Source: Pseudomonas umsongensis (GTDB lineage: Bacteria; Pseudomonadota; Gammaproteobacteria; Pseudomonadales; Pseudomonadaceae). Taken from it: a stretch of DNA of 64,000 nucleotides. The stretch covers positions 62,001-126,000 of the forward strand of contig NZ_NIWU01000007.1 in the NCBI RefSeq assembly GCF_002236105.1, read 5' to 3'. Below, piece after piece: positions 27,497 through 35,714 of the stretch (the first letter of the stretch is position 1; each line of letters opens with the position of its first letter). Made by a program: the position numbers and the translations under genes. The notes under the pieces were generated by a model, which had not been told where the DNA came from, searched no databases, and saw only the letters and a program-made list of their open reading frames with translations.

Positions 27497-28239
27497 TTAC
27501 CCCCTACGGAAATCAGGCCCGGTACGGCGACTTTCTTCTCGACCAGGCGCATCAGCAACATCAGGCTCATGTTCAGGGTGAAGTAGATCAGCGTGGCCAG
27601 GGTGAAGGCTTCGAACAGGTTCGCGGAAAACTCGGCAGTCTGTTTGGTTTGCGCCAGCAGCTCCATCAAACCGATCAGCGAGGCCACGGAGGTGTTCTTG
27701 AAGACGTTGAGGAATTCCGAGGTGAGCGGTGGAATGATGATTCGATACGCCTGGGGCAGCAGTACGTTCCAGTAGATCTGCGGCAACTTGAAGCCCATGG
27801 CGCGGGCTGCAGACTCCTGGCCGCGAGGCAGCGCCTGGATACCGGTGCGCACCTGTTCGCAAACGCGGGCGGTGGTGAACAGGCCCAGGCACACGACAAC
27901 GCTGAGGAATGCCGAGGTGGTCGGGTTCAGGTCCTGCTTGTACCACTCTTGCAGGTCGGCAGGCAGCAGGTCGGGTACCAGGAAGTACCAGATGAACAGC
28001 TGAACCAGCAGCGGCACATTACGGAAGAGTTCGACGTAGCAGGTGGCGATGCCCGATACGATGCGGTTCGGCACGGTGCGCATGACGCCCAGGATCGAAC
28101 CCAGTGTCAGGGCAATGATCCAGGCCGCGATGGCGATGCCGATGGTCCAGCCCAGGCCGGCGATGTACCAGTCGAGATACGTCTCGCTGCCAACGCCAGT
28201 GGACTTGAAGAACACGCCCCAGTCCCAGTTGTAATTCAT
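27493..28239 (-). CDS. aatQ: AatQ, permease subunit of the glutamate/aspartate ABC transporter
   Basis: 248 residues. N-terminal MNYNWDWGVFFKSTGVGSETYLDW is the usual GltJ/AatQ start. Helices follow, with the EAA loop region RVCEQVRTGIQALPRGQ then ESAARAMGF (about 123-150). Separated from aatJ by 188 bp that contain a hairpin, which probably lets the binding protein be made in excess over the membrane subunits. Overlaps aatM by 4 bp. Confidence 0.93.
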   Translation of the reverse strand: MNYNWDWGVFFKSTGVGSETYLDWYIAGLGWTIGIAIAAWIIALTLGSILGVMRTVPNRIVSGIATCYVELFRNVPLLVQLFIWYFLVPDLLPADLQEWYKQDLNPTTSAFLSVVVCLGLFTTARVCEQVRTGIQALPRGQESAARAMGFKLPQIYWNVLLPQAYRIIIPPLTSEFLNVFKNTSVASLIGLMELLAQTKQTAEFSANLFEAFTLATLIYFTLNMSLMLLMRLVEKKVAVPGLISVGGK

Positions 28240-28380
28240 TAGGGTCTCCCCTTGAGATCAATCGATGTACCCGCTTGGGGGAAGCTCCGTTCCCGCCCGA
28301 ACGTGATGCTCGGGCACACGCCACCGGCTCGACAGCCACCAGTTCGAGTGTTTCCAGAAATGCCAGCAGGGAGTGACAAC

Positions 28381-28410
28381 CTCCCGAGAGGGCAGTGGCC
28401 CTCTCAGGAG
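28381..28410 (-). terminator. Attenuator-like hairpin between aatJ and aatQ
   Basis: CTCCCGAGAGGGC-AGTG-GCCCTCTCAGGAG: 8 bp plus 4 bp stem around one mismatch, no long T run. Typical of the partial terminators or mRNA stabilisers after periplasmic binding-protein genes. Confidence 0.6.
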
Positions 28411-28427
28411 ATAAGGTTAGTCAGAAA

Positions 28428-29342
28428 TCAGGATTTCTTGTCGTCAGCCGCTTTATCGGTCGGATTGGCGATCAGGGCCTTGAGCTCGTCGCTCATCGGG
28501 AAGTTCAGGTTCAGGCCTTTTGGCGGGATTGGCTGCATGAACCATTTCTCGTAGATCTTGTTGATCTCGCCCGATGCGTAGGTGGCCTTGATGGCGTCAT
28601 CCACGGCCTTTTTGAACGGCTCGTCGCCTTTGCGCACCATGCAGCCGTAGATTTCGTAGGACTGTGGCGTACCGGTCACGGCCCAGTCACTGGCTTTCTT
28701 GGCCTTGGCCGCTTCACCGGCCAGCAGGGCGTCGTCCATCATGAATGCAACGGCGCGACCGGTTTCCAGCATCTGGAAGGACTCGCCGTGGTCTTTGGCG
28801 GAGATGACGTTCATGCCCATCTGCTTGTCGGCGTTCATCGCCTTGAGGATGCGCTCGGACGTGGTGCCGGCGGTGGTCACGACGTTCTTGCCGGCCAGGT
28901 CCGGGAAATCCTTGTACTTGGAGTCTGCCTTGGACAGCAGGCGAGTACCGATTTCGAAGATGCCGACGGAGAAGTCGACTTGTTGCTGGCGCTCGACGTT
29001 GTTGGTGGTCGAACCGCATTCCAGGTCCACGGTGCCGTTCTGCACCAGCGGGATACGGGTTTGCGAGGTGACGAGGTTGTACTTGACCTGCAGGTTCGGC
29101 AGATCCAGTTCTTTTTTCAGCGCTTCGACGACTTTCAGCTGGATGTCGTGGGAGTAGCCGACCGGTTTGCCGGAAGCGTCCGCAATGTAGGAGAACGGGA
29201 TGGAAGCGTCACGATGCCCGAGGGTGATGACACCGGACTCTTTGATCTTTTTCAGGGTGCCGGTGAGTTCGGCGGCGAAAACTGGCGTGCTGATCAGAGC
29301 GGCAGCAATGGCTGCGCCCAGGATATGGGGAACGATGCGCAT
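28428..29342 (-). CDS. aatJ: AatJ, periplasmic glutamate/aspartate-binding protein
   Basis: 304 residues. Signal peptide MRIVPHILGAAIAAALISTPVFA-AE cleaves near residue 23. The mature GltI-like solute-binding fold follows, with GTLKKIKESGVITLGHRDAS at the start, DLECGSTTNNVERQ near 100 and KIYEKWFMQPIPPKG near the C-terminus. It delivers acidic amino acids to AatQMP. ATG at 29342 was chosen because of the GAGG Shine-Dalgarno and the signal peptide. Preceded by a complete sigma-54 control region. Confidence 0.94.
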   Translation of the reverse strand: MRIVPHILGAAIAAALISTPVFAAELTGTLKKIKESGVITLGHRDASIPFSYIADASGKPVGYSHDIQLKVVEALKKELDLPNLQVKYNLVTSQTRIPLVQNGTVDLECGSTTNNVERQQQVDFSVGIFEIGTRLLSKADSKYKDFPDLAGKNVVTTAGTTSERILKAMNADKQMGMNVISAKDHGESFQMLETGRAVAFMMDDALLAGEAAKAKKASDWAVTGTPQSYEIYGCMVRKGDEPFKKAVDDAIKATYASGEINKIYEKWFMQPIPPKGLNLNFPMSDELKALIANPTDKAADDKKS

Positions 29343-29457
29343 CAAATTTTCCTCGACATTGTTTTTTTTATGGAGCCAGTTCGTCGGCCCTTTTGTGCTT
29401 CGAATGCCCGACGGCTCCTGGAGCGTCGGTACAACAAACATTCGTCCAAGAGTGTAG

Positions 29458-29473
29458 AGCATGACTCGTGCCA
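29458..29473 (-). promoter_or_regulatory. Sigma-54 promoter of aatJQMP
   Basis: On the minus strand TGGCACGAGTCATGCT: a perfect -24 TGGCAC, 5-bp spacer, and -12 ATGCT versus TTGCW (one mismatch), with the invariant GG and GC 12 bp apart. Predicted start about 29447, giving a leader of about 105 nt. Confidence 0.8.
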
Positions 29474-29490
29474 GGCCAGGCTCGATGGTT

Positions 29491-29503
29491 CAATACATTG
29501 ATT
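29491..29503 (-). promoter_or_regulatory. IHF site in the aatJ control region
   Basis: Minus strand AATCAATGTATTG matches WATCAA-N4-TTR exactly. It lies between the -24/-12 promoter and the AauR-type sites, where IHF bending is expected. Confidence 0.72.
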
Positions 29504-29549
29504 TATAAGGAGATTAAATATTTATTGAGGTTTTTTTAGGTAAGGGGAA

Positions 29550-29563
29550 TCCGGTTAACCGAA
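29550..29563. promoter_or_regulatory. AauR-type activator site, proximal
   Basis: TCCGG-TTAA-CCGAA differs from the inverted repeat TTCGG-N4-CCGAA by one base. About 110 bp upstream of the predicted start and 31 bp, about three helical turns, from the distal site. Confidence 0.65.
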
Positions 29564-29578
29564 TTGACCACCCAGTCG

Positions 29579-29596
29579 CGTTCGGAAAACCGAACG
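29579..29596. promoter_or_regulatory. AauR-type activator site, distal
   Basis: CGTTCGGAAAACCGAACG: perfect TTCGG-N4-CCGAA core, the motif I recall for AauR-dependent genes in P. putida, with palindrome arms extended to 7 bp. Confidence 0.75.
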
Positions 29597-29599
29597 AAA

Positions 29600-29661
29600 A
29601 AAGATCGCAGCCTGCGGCAACTCGCTTCCTCTGTAGGAGCTGCCGCAGGCTGCGATCTTTT
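29600..29661. repeat. REP family A inverted pair
   Basis: GATCGCAGCCTGCGGCAACT and inverted GAGCTGCCGCAGGCTGCGATC with a short centre. It sits between the glpD stop and the distal AauR-type site, separating the two units. Confidence 0.9.
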
Positions 29662-29688
29662 GATCTGCTGCTCTATTCAAGCAATCCG

Positions 29689-31227
29689 TCAGGCTGCTTC
29701 AATCTTGCTGCGGTTCTGCTCGACCTTGCTCAAGTAATCGGCGAGCCTTTGCTGTTGCTCGGGGGTGGTGAACAAGCCGAGCTTGCTGCGCCGCCACAGA
29801 ATGTCGCGAGCGCTGGTCGCCCACTCTTCGCTGCACAGGTAATCGACTTCGCGGGTGTAGAGACCGCCGCCAATGTGTTCGCCCATGTCGTTGAGGTTCT
29901 GTACGCCTTCGAGCATGCGCCAGGTGCGACTGCCGTAGGTGGTGGCCCAACGGCGCGAGATTTCGCTGGGGATCCAGTCGAACTTGTCACGGATCTGCGC
30001 GCTCAGCGCCTGCGGTGTGCTCATGTCTTCGCCGCCCGGCAGCGGGGAGTTGGCGGTCCAGCTTGGCAAGATGTGCGGGAAGTGCGACGCCAGTTGCGCC
30101 AGCGCCGATTCGGCCAGCTTGCGATAGGTGGTCAGTTTGCCGCCGAATACCGACAGCAGGGGCGCTTCCTCGCCACTGCCCGACAGCGCCAGGGTGTAGT
30201 CGCGGGTGACGGCCGACGGGTTGTCGGACTCGTCGTTGCACAGCGGACGAACGCCGGAGTAGCTGTGCAGGATATCGCCACGGCCGATCTGTTTTTTGAA
30301 GTGGGCGTTGACCACTTGCAGCAGGTAATCGGTTTCGGCCTCGGTAATCGCCACTTTTGCCGGATCACCGGTGTACTCGCGGTCGGTGGTGCCGATCAGG
30401 GTGAAGTGATTGAGGTATGGAATGGTGAAGACGATGCGCTGGTCTTCGTTCTGCAAGATGTGCGCATGATCGCCTTCATAGAGCTTCGGCACGATCAGGT
30501 GGCTGCCCTGGATCAGGCGGATGCCGTATGGCGATTCCATTTTCAGGTCGTCACGAATGAACTTGGCGACCCAGGGACCGGCTGCGTTCACCAGCGCCTT
30601 GGCACTGATCGAAAACAAGCTGCCATCGGCGCGCTCCAGGTGCAGGTGCCAGAGGCCTTTGGTGCGACGCGCGCTGACGCAGCGGGTCTGGGTGTGGACG
30701 TGTGCGCCTTTTTCCCGGGCGGCCATGGCATTCAATACCACCAGGCGCGCATCGTCGACCCAGCAGTCGGAATACTCGAAGCCTTTGGTGATTTCACTTT
30801 TCAGCGCGCTGTCGGGACCGAACTTCAGGCTTTTGGAACCGGCCAGCTTTTCCCGTTTACCCAGGTTGTCATAGAGGAACAGGCCAGCGCGGATCATCCA
30901 GGCCGGACGCAGGTGCGGGCGATGCGGGAGTACGAAACGCATTGGCTTGACGATGTGCGGGGCCTTGGCCAGCAGCACTTCGCGCTCGGCCAGGGCTTCG
31001 CGCACCAGGCGGAATTCGTAATGTTCAAGGTAACGCAGGCCGCCGTGGATCAGCTTGCTGCTGGCCGATGAGGTGTGGCTGGCCAGGTCATCCTTTTCGC
31101 AAAGGAACACCGAGAGCCCGCGGCCCGCGGCGTCTGCCGCGATCCCTGCGCCATTGATCCCGCCACCAATGACGGCGATATCGTAGACCTCGGCGAGAGG
31201 AGGCGTAGGTGAAATAGAAGTGGGCAT
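29689..31227 (-). CDS. glpD: Aerobic glycerol-3-phosphate dehydrogenase
   Basis: 512 residues. N-terminal FAD-binding motif IAVIGGGINGAGIAADAAG (about 17-35) followed by SSKLIHGGLRYLE, the GlpD signature. The C-terminal DAO-type cap is present, and length matches GlpD (about 500). It oxidises sn-glycerol-3-phosphate to dihydroxyacetone phosphate, passing electrons to quinone at the inner membrane. Located 286 bp after glpR, with GlpR-like operator palindromes between. Separately transcribed, as the repeat in the gap suggests. Confidence 0.96.
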   Translation of the reverse strand: MPTSISPTPPLAEVYDIAVIGGGINGAGIAADAAGRGLSVFLCEKDDLASHTSSASSKLIHGGLRYLEHYEFRLVREALAEREVLLAKAPHIVKPMRFVLPHRPHLRPAWMIRAGLFLYDNLGKREKLAGSKSLKFGPDSALKSEITKGFEYSDCWVDDARLVVLNAMAAREKGAHVHTQTRCVSARRTKGLWHLHLERADGSLFSISAKALVNAAGPWVAKFIRDDLKMESPYGIRLIQGSHLIVPKLYEGDHAHILQNEDQRIVFTIPYLNHFTLIGTTDREYTGDPAKVAITEAETDYLLQVVNAHFKKQIGRGDILHSYSGVRPLCNDESDNPSAVTRDYTLALSGSGEEAPLLSVFGGKLTTYRKLAESALAQLASHFPHILPSWTANSPLPGGEDMSTPQALSAQIRDKFDWIPSEISRRWATTYGSRTWRMLEGVQNLNDMGEHIGGGLYTREVDYLCSEEWATSARDILWRRSKLGLFTTPEQQQRLADYLSKVEQNRSKIEAA

Positions 31228-31266
31228 CGGCTAAGGCCTCGGAATTCTTTGATTTTCTGTATTTGA

Positions 31267-31285
31267 ATTCGAACATTAATGTTCA
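31267..31285. promoter_or_regulatory. Candidate GlpR operator upstream of glpD
   Basis: Contains GAACATTAATGTTC, a perfect 14-bp palindrome at 31271-31284, whose arms match the E. coli GlpR half-site WATGTTCGWT. The 11-mer ATTCGAACATT recurs at 31371-31381. Confidence 0.62.
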
Positions 31286-31370
31286 TTTGCGAAAATATTA
31301 GCCCATAAAGACACGCACAGCCAGTCGACTTCGATTGAAAAAACTCATCGAAGGGCGGTTAAAGGAAAAT

Positions 31371-31381
31371 ATTCGAACATT
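31371..31381. promoter_or_regulatory. Second GlpR-like half-site
   Basis: ATTCGAACATT, identical to the left part of the palindrome at 31267. It lies on the glpR side, just before repeat family F. Confidence 0.45.
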
Positions 31382-31389
31382 CTCGCGCT

Positions 31390-31500
31390 GATCGTTCCCA
31401 TGCTCTGCGTGGGAATGCATCAATAGACGCTCTGCGTCGGCGCTGGAATTGGGACGCGGAGCGTCCCGGGCGGCATTCCCACGCGGAGCGTGGGAACGAG
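31390..31500. repeat. Repeat family F, second copy
   Basis: GATCGTTCCCATGCTCTGCG at the left, internal GGGACGCGGAGCGTCCC, inverted end GCGGAGCGTGGGAACGA. Same design as 11004-11116. It lies between glpR stop and glpD promoter. Confidence 0.88.
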
Positions 31501-31513
31501 AATCGCGCAGGGG

Positions 31514-32269
31514 TTAAACGACTTCGAGGCGAATCTTGTGTTGATTCAACAACTGCGTCAGCGCCGGCACCGGCTGCTGGTCGGTCACCAGGCAATCGAT
31601 CAGGCTGATGGGCCCCAGGCGGATCATGGCGTTGCGCCCGAATTTGCTGGAGTCGGCGGCGAGAATCACTTTGCGCGCGTTGGCGATGATCGCCTGGGAT
31701 ACCCGCACTTCCTGATAATCGAAATCCAGCAGGCTGCCATCTTCATCGATGCCGCTGATGCCGACCAAGGCAAAGTCGACCTTGAACTGGTTGATGAAGT
31801 CGACGCTGGCCTGGCCGACCACGCCGCCGTCACGCCGCACATTGCCTCCGGTCAGCAAGACGTCGAAGTCGTCCTTGGCGCTGAGCATCGAGGCCACGTG
31901 CAGGTTATTGGTGATGATCTTCAGGTGATTGTGATTGAGCAGGGCGCGGGCAATCGACTCAGTGGTCGTACCGATATTGATGAACAGCGAAGCGTGGTCG
32001 GGGATCTGTGCGGCAATGGCTTCGCCGATGCGCTGTTTCTCGTCGCGCATCTGATCGGCGCGCATGGCGTAGGCAGTGTTTTCAACACTGGAATCGTAAG
32101 CCGCGCCACCGTGGTAGCGGCGCAACAGATTGGCTTCCGCCAGCTGATTGATGTCGCGGCGGATGGTCTGCGGGGTAACAACGAACAGCGTGGCCATTTC
32201 CTCGATGCTCACATAACCGCGTTCGCGAACCAGTTCGAGGATTTGCTGCTGACGGGGAGGCAGATTCAT
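31514..32269 (-). CDS. glpR: GlpR, DeoR-family glycerol regulon repressor
   Basis: 251 residues. The DeoR N-terminal HTH (MNLPPRQQQILELVRERGYV, then SIEEMATLFVVTPQTIRRDI) covers 1-55. The sugar-phosphate-binding domain has FINIGTTTESIARAL near 97 and the DFALVGISGID segment near 170. It represses glp genes and is released by glycerol-3-phosphate. Lies between glpK and glpD on the same strand, 95 bp after glpK. Confidence 0.95.
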   Translation of the reverse strand: MNLPPRQQQILELVRERGYVSIEEMATLFVVTPQTIRRDINQLAEANLLRRYHGGAAYDSSVENTAYAMRADQMRDEKQRIGEAIAAQIPDHASLFINIGTTTESIARALLNHNHLKIITNNLHVASMLSAKDDFDVLLTGGNVRRDGGVVGQASVDFINQFKVDFALVGISGIDEDGSLLDFDYQEVRVSQAIIANARKVILAADSSKFGRNAMIRLGPISLIDCLVTDQQPVPALTQLLNQHKIRLEVV

Positions 32270-32364
32270 GGGGCGTCCTTTGGGCTGCCGTGCAAAATTT
32301 GCCCATGATGCCGCAGGAATCTGCTCCCTACCAGTTACATCCCGATACGAGCCTTCAGCCTGGC

Positions 32365-33870
32365 TTATTCAGCCCCTTCGTGAGGCTCCCAATCGCGTGT
32401 GCGGCTGACGGCTTTTTTCCAGCCGGCGTAGAGTTTTTCCTTCGCCGCTTCATCCAGGGTCGGTTCGAACTGGCGCTCGATCACAGCCTTGCCGCGCAAC
32501 TCGTCCAGGCTGCCCCAGAAGCCACAGGCCAGTCCCGCCAGGTAAGCGGCGCCCAATGCCGTGGTTTCGCGCATCTGCGGACGCTCGACCTGGGTGCCGA
32601 GAATGTCGGCCTGGAACTGCATCAGGAAGTTGTTCGCCACTGCACCGCCGTCAACGCGAAGGGCCTTGAGGCGTTCGCCGGCATCCTGCTGCATGGCGTC
32701 GAGGACGTCGCGGGTCTGATAGGCAATCGATTCCAGCGCGGCGCGAATGATGTGGTCGACGCGCACGCCACGGGTCAGGCCGAACAGCGCCCCACGGGCG
32801 TAAGGGTCCCAGTACGGCGCGCCGAGGCCGGTGAAGGCTGGCACCAGGTACACGCCGTTGCTGTCCTTGACCTTGTTGGCGAAGTATTCGGTGTCGTGGG
32901 CGTCGTTGATGACCTTCAACTCATCGCGCAGCCATTGGACGGTGGAGCCGCCGTTGAACACCGCCCCTTCCAATGCATAGGCGACTTCGCCGCGTGGGCC
33001 GCAAGCGATGGTGGTGAGCATGCCGTGGTTGGATTTCACGGCTTTGTCACCGGTGTTCATCAGCAGGAAGCAACCGGTGCCGTAGGTGTTTTTCGCTTGG
33101 CCGGATTCGACGCACATCTGCCCGAACAGGGCGGCCTGCTGGTCGCCAGCGATACCACCGATGGCGATGCCGCTTTTGGTGTGGCCGTAAATTTCCGAAG
33201 AGGACTTCACCTGCGGCAACATTTCCCGGGGGATGTCCAGCAACTCCAGCATCTTCGCATCCCACTCCAGGGTGTGGATGTTGAAGAGCATCGTGCGCGA
33301 GGCGTTGGTGTAGTCAGTGACGTGCACCTTGCCGCCGGTAAATTTCCAGATCAGCCAGCTGTCGACAGTGCCGAACAGCAGCTCACCGTTGCGCGCGCGC
33401 TCGCGGCTGCCCTCGACGTTGTCGAGAATCCACTTGAGCTTTGTGCCGGAAAAGTACGGGTCGGTAACCAGTCCCGTGGTTTCGCTGATGTATTGCTCAT
33501 GGCCATCGCGCTTGAGCTGTTGGCAGATTTCGGTACTGCGCCGACATTGCCAGACGATCGCGTTGTAGATCGGGCGGCCGGTATTCTTGTCCCAGACCAC
33601 CGTGGTTTCACGCTGGTTGGTGATGCCGATGGCTGCGACCTGATCGTGATGCAGGCCAGCTTGCGCCAGGGCCTCGACCATCACCGCGCTTTGGGTGGCG
33701 AAGATTTCCATCGGATCGTGTTCGACCCAGCCGGCTTGTGGATAATGCTGCGCGAACTCGCGCTGTGCGGTGCAGACCACGTTGGCGTCGCGATCGAAAA
33801 TGATCGCGCGCGAGCTGGTCGTACCCTGATCGAGGGCAATGATGTAATTCTTGTTCTGAGTGTCGGTCAT
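32365..33870 (-). CDS. glpK: Glycerol kinase
   Basis: 501 residues, normal for GlpK. N-terminal phosphate-binding motif ALDQGTTSSRAIIFD (about 13-27); NQRETTVVWD near 83; FGGY-family signature GGAVANNFLMQFQADIL near 408. Phosphorylates glycerol with ATP to glycerol-3-phosphate. ATG at 33870 follows AAGG and gives the standard start; the frame is open further upstream without homology-like sequence. Follows glpF by 76 bp. Confidence 0.97.
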   Translation of the reverse strand: MTDTQNKNYIIALDQGTTSSRAIIFDRDANVVCTAQREFAQHYPQAGWVEHDPMEIFATQSAVMVEALAQAGLHHDQVAAIGITNQRETTVVWDKNTGRPIYNAIVWQCRRSTEICQQLKRDGHEQYISETTGLVTDPYFSGTKLKWILDNVEGSRERARNGELLFGTVDSWLIWKFTGGKVHVTDYTNASRTMLFNIHTLEWDAKMLELLDIPREMLPQVKSSSEIYGHTKSGIAIGGIAGDQQAALFGQMCVESGQAKNTYGTGCFLLMNTGDKAVKSNHGMLTTIACGPRGEVAYALEGAVFNGGSTVQWLRDELKVINDAHDTEYFANKVKDSNGVYLVPAFTGLGAPYWDPYARGALFGLTRGVRVDHIIRAALESIAYQTRDVLDAMQQDAGERLKALRVDGGAVANNFLMQFQADILGTQVERPQMRETTALGAAYLAGLACGFWGSLDELRGKAVIERQFEPTLDEAAKEKLYAGWKKAVSRTRDWEPHEGAE

Positions 33871-33946
33871 GTCGATTGCCTTGGACGAAAAAGGGAAGTG
33901 AGGTCTGGCGCGCGAGCAAACGGGCAGGTTTCGCGCGCCAACGCTA

Positions 33947-34798
33947 TCAGGAAATTCTGGGCTTGCCGTCAATGGCCGGTGTTGCATCCTGTGTAGCAGG
34001 CGCGGCGCCAGGCAAGTGACGGGCAATCAAGCCGCGGTAGGCGGCAGCACCCAGGCAGGCACCGACAATCGGCGCAAAAACCGGAATCAGGAAGTACGGG
34101 ATATCGCGGCCGCCAGTGAAGGAAATTTCACCCCAGCCAGCGAAGAAAGTCATCAGTTTAGGACCGAAGTCCCGTGCCGGGTTCATCGCAAAACCGGTCA
34201 GCGGGCCCATGGAACTACCAATCACCGCAATCAGCAGGCCGATCAGTATCGGCGCCAGCGGGCCGTTGGGCAGGCCATTGTTATCGTCGGTCAGCGACAT
34301 GATCACGCCCATCAGGATGGCGGTGATGATCACTTCGACAAGGAACGCCTGGGCCGTGGACAAGCCTGGATTGGGGAAGGTGGAGAACACCGACGCCAAT
34401 TCGAGGCTGGCCGCACTGCCGCGAACCATTTGGTGAGTTTGTTCGAAATCGAAGAATAGATTGCTGTATAGCGTGTACACCAGTAATGCGCCGCAAAAGG
34501 CACCCGCCACCTGGGCGACGATGTAGAAAGGCAGTTTGCGCTTTTCGAAGTCGGCAAAAATGCTCAGTGCGATACTGACGGCAGGGTTCAGGTGAGCGCC
34601 GGAAACCCCGGCGGTCAAGTAGATCGCCATGCTCACGCCAATACCCCAGATAATGCTGATTTCCCAGAGGCCAAAGCTGGCACCCGCGACCTTGAGCGCG
34701 GCAACGCAGCCCGTACCAAAGAAGATCAGCAGCGCAGTCCCCAGGAACTCGGCCATGCATTGGCTCGACAGCGACGGTTGTTGTAAAGCAGTTGTCAT
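33947..34798 (-). CDS. glpF: Glycerol facilitator (aquaglyceroporin)
   Basis: 283 residues with six helices and both NPA boxes: SGAHLNPAVSIALS (about 70) and GFAMNPARDFGPK (about 202; Asp after NPAR is typical of glycerol-conducting members). Passive glycerol entry at the inner membrane; GlpK traps it. Start at 34798 follows TGAGGT. First gene of glpFK. Confidence 0.95.
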   Translation of the reverse strand: MTTALQQPSLSSQCMAEFLGTALLIFFGTGCVAALKVAGASFGLWEISIIWGIGVSMAIYLTAGVSGAHLNPAVSIALSIFADFEKRKLPFYIVAQVAGAFCGALLVYTLYSNLFFDFEQTHQMVRGSAASLELASVFSTFPNPGLSTAQAFLVEVIITAILMGVIMSLTDDNNGLPNGPLAPILIGLLIAVIGSSMGPLTGFAMNPARDFGPKLMTFFAGWGEISFTGGRDIPYFLIPVFAPIVGACLGAAAYRGLIARHLPGAAPATQDATPAIDGKPRIS

Positions 34799-35144
34799 TG
34801 AAACCTCATTGTTTTTCTTGTCTGGCGCTTTCATTTCATCATGGTCGAAGCGCGTTCTTCATTGAGGCAGGATCCCCATCCTGTTCCCGTTTTACAGCTG
34901 GGTACTGCGGTAAGACATTTCATACAGTTTCAGAAACGAAAAAATATAGACAAGAAACGCTGATGTCAAAGGTCGAAAGTGAACCGCTGGTCACAAATAA
35001 TCTATTAGTTCTGTGAATGATCGCGTCGGTGAGTGTGCAAAATCACATGGGCTTTTTTAAGGCAGTGCCGCAATAGAGCCTTTTGTGGGTCAATGTCTTA
35101 GAATCCGGCCGAGGATTTCTACCGCCACCCAGTCTGGAGCTGTC
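34799..35144. other. 346-bp intergenic region glpF / ybaK
   Basis: Divergent upstream region. It is AT-richer than average around 34920-35010 and presumably holds the glpF and ybaK promoters. I do not see a convincing GlpR palindrome or any further gene. Confidence 0.45.
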
Positions 35145-35615
35145 ATGACACCCGCATTGGATTTGCTGAAAAAGGTTCGCGCCGAACACCGTGTGCACAG
35201 TTATGAACATGACCCGAAGGCCGCTTCCTATGGGCTGGAAGCGGCGGAGAAGCTCGGACTGGACCCGGCGCAAGTGTTCAAGACCTTGCTGGCGGCCAGT
35301 GAGAAAGGCGAATTGCTGGTTGCGGTGGTGCCCGTCGGCGGAAGCCTGGACTTGAAGGGCCTGGCCCATGCGGCCAAGGTGAAGAAGGTCGAAATGGCCG
35401 ACCCTGCGGCGGCGCAACGCTCCACCGGTTATCTACTGGGCGGTATTAGCCCGCTGGGACAGAAGAAGCGCTTGCGGACCTTTATCGACAGTTCGGCCCA
35501 GCCGTTGGCGAGCATTTTTGTCAGTGCGGGACGGCGGGGGTTGGAGGTCGAACTGGCACCGGCGGTGCTGGCGGAGCACACCCAGGCAACATTCGCCGAT
35601 ATAGGCCGAGCTTGA
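35145..35615 (+). CDS. ybaK: Cys-tRNA(Pro)/Cys-tRNA(Cys) deacylase YbaK
   Basis: 156 residues. YbaK fold with the EHDPKAASYGLEAAEKLG start and FKTLLA (Lys45 region). VVPVGGSLDLKGLA and the GYLLGGISPLGQKK motif are characteristic. It removes mischarged cysteine from tRNA-Pro in trans. Start at 35145 gives MTPALDLLKKV, the usual N-terminus. Monocistronic; REP pair follows. Confidence 0.93.
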   Translation: MTPALDLLKKVRAEHRVHSYEHDPKAASYGLEAAEKLGLDPAQVFKTLLAASEKGELLVAVVPVGGSLDLKGLAHAAKVKKVEMADPAAAQRSTGYLLGGISPLGQKKRLRTFIDSSAQPLASIFVSAGRRGLEVELAPAVLAEHTQATFADIGRA

Positions 35616-35631
35616 ACTTGGGTTGAAAACG

Positions 35632-35706
35632 AAAAGATCGCAGCCTGCGGCAGCTCCTACAGGGAGCGCATTCCAATGTAGGAGCTGCCGCAGGCTGCGA
35701 TCTTTT
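35632..35706. repeat. REP family A inverted pair
   Basis: AAAAGATCGCAGCCTGCGGC...TCCTACAG and exact inverted copy ending GCGATCTTTT. Lies between convergent ybaK and the ABC ATPase gene and may serve as their shared terminator. Confidence 0.92.
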
Positions 35707-35714
35707 GCTGTTGA

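Noticed and set aside
32290..33996. 568-residue plus-strand ORF opposite glpK
   Set aside because: Shadow of glpK; biased Gly/Val/His composition, no signals.
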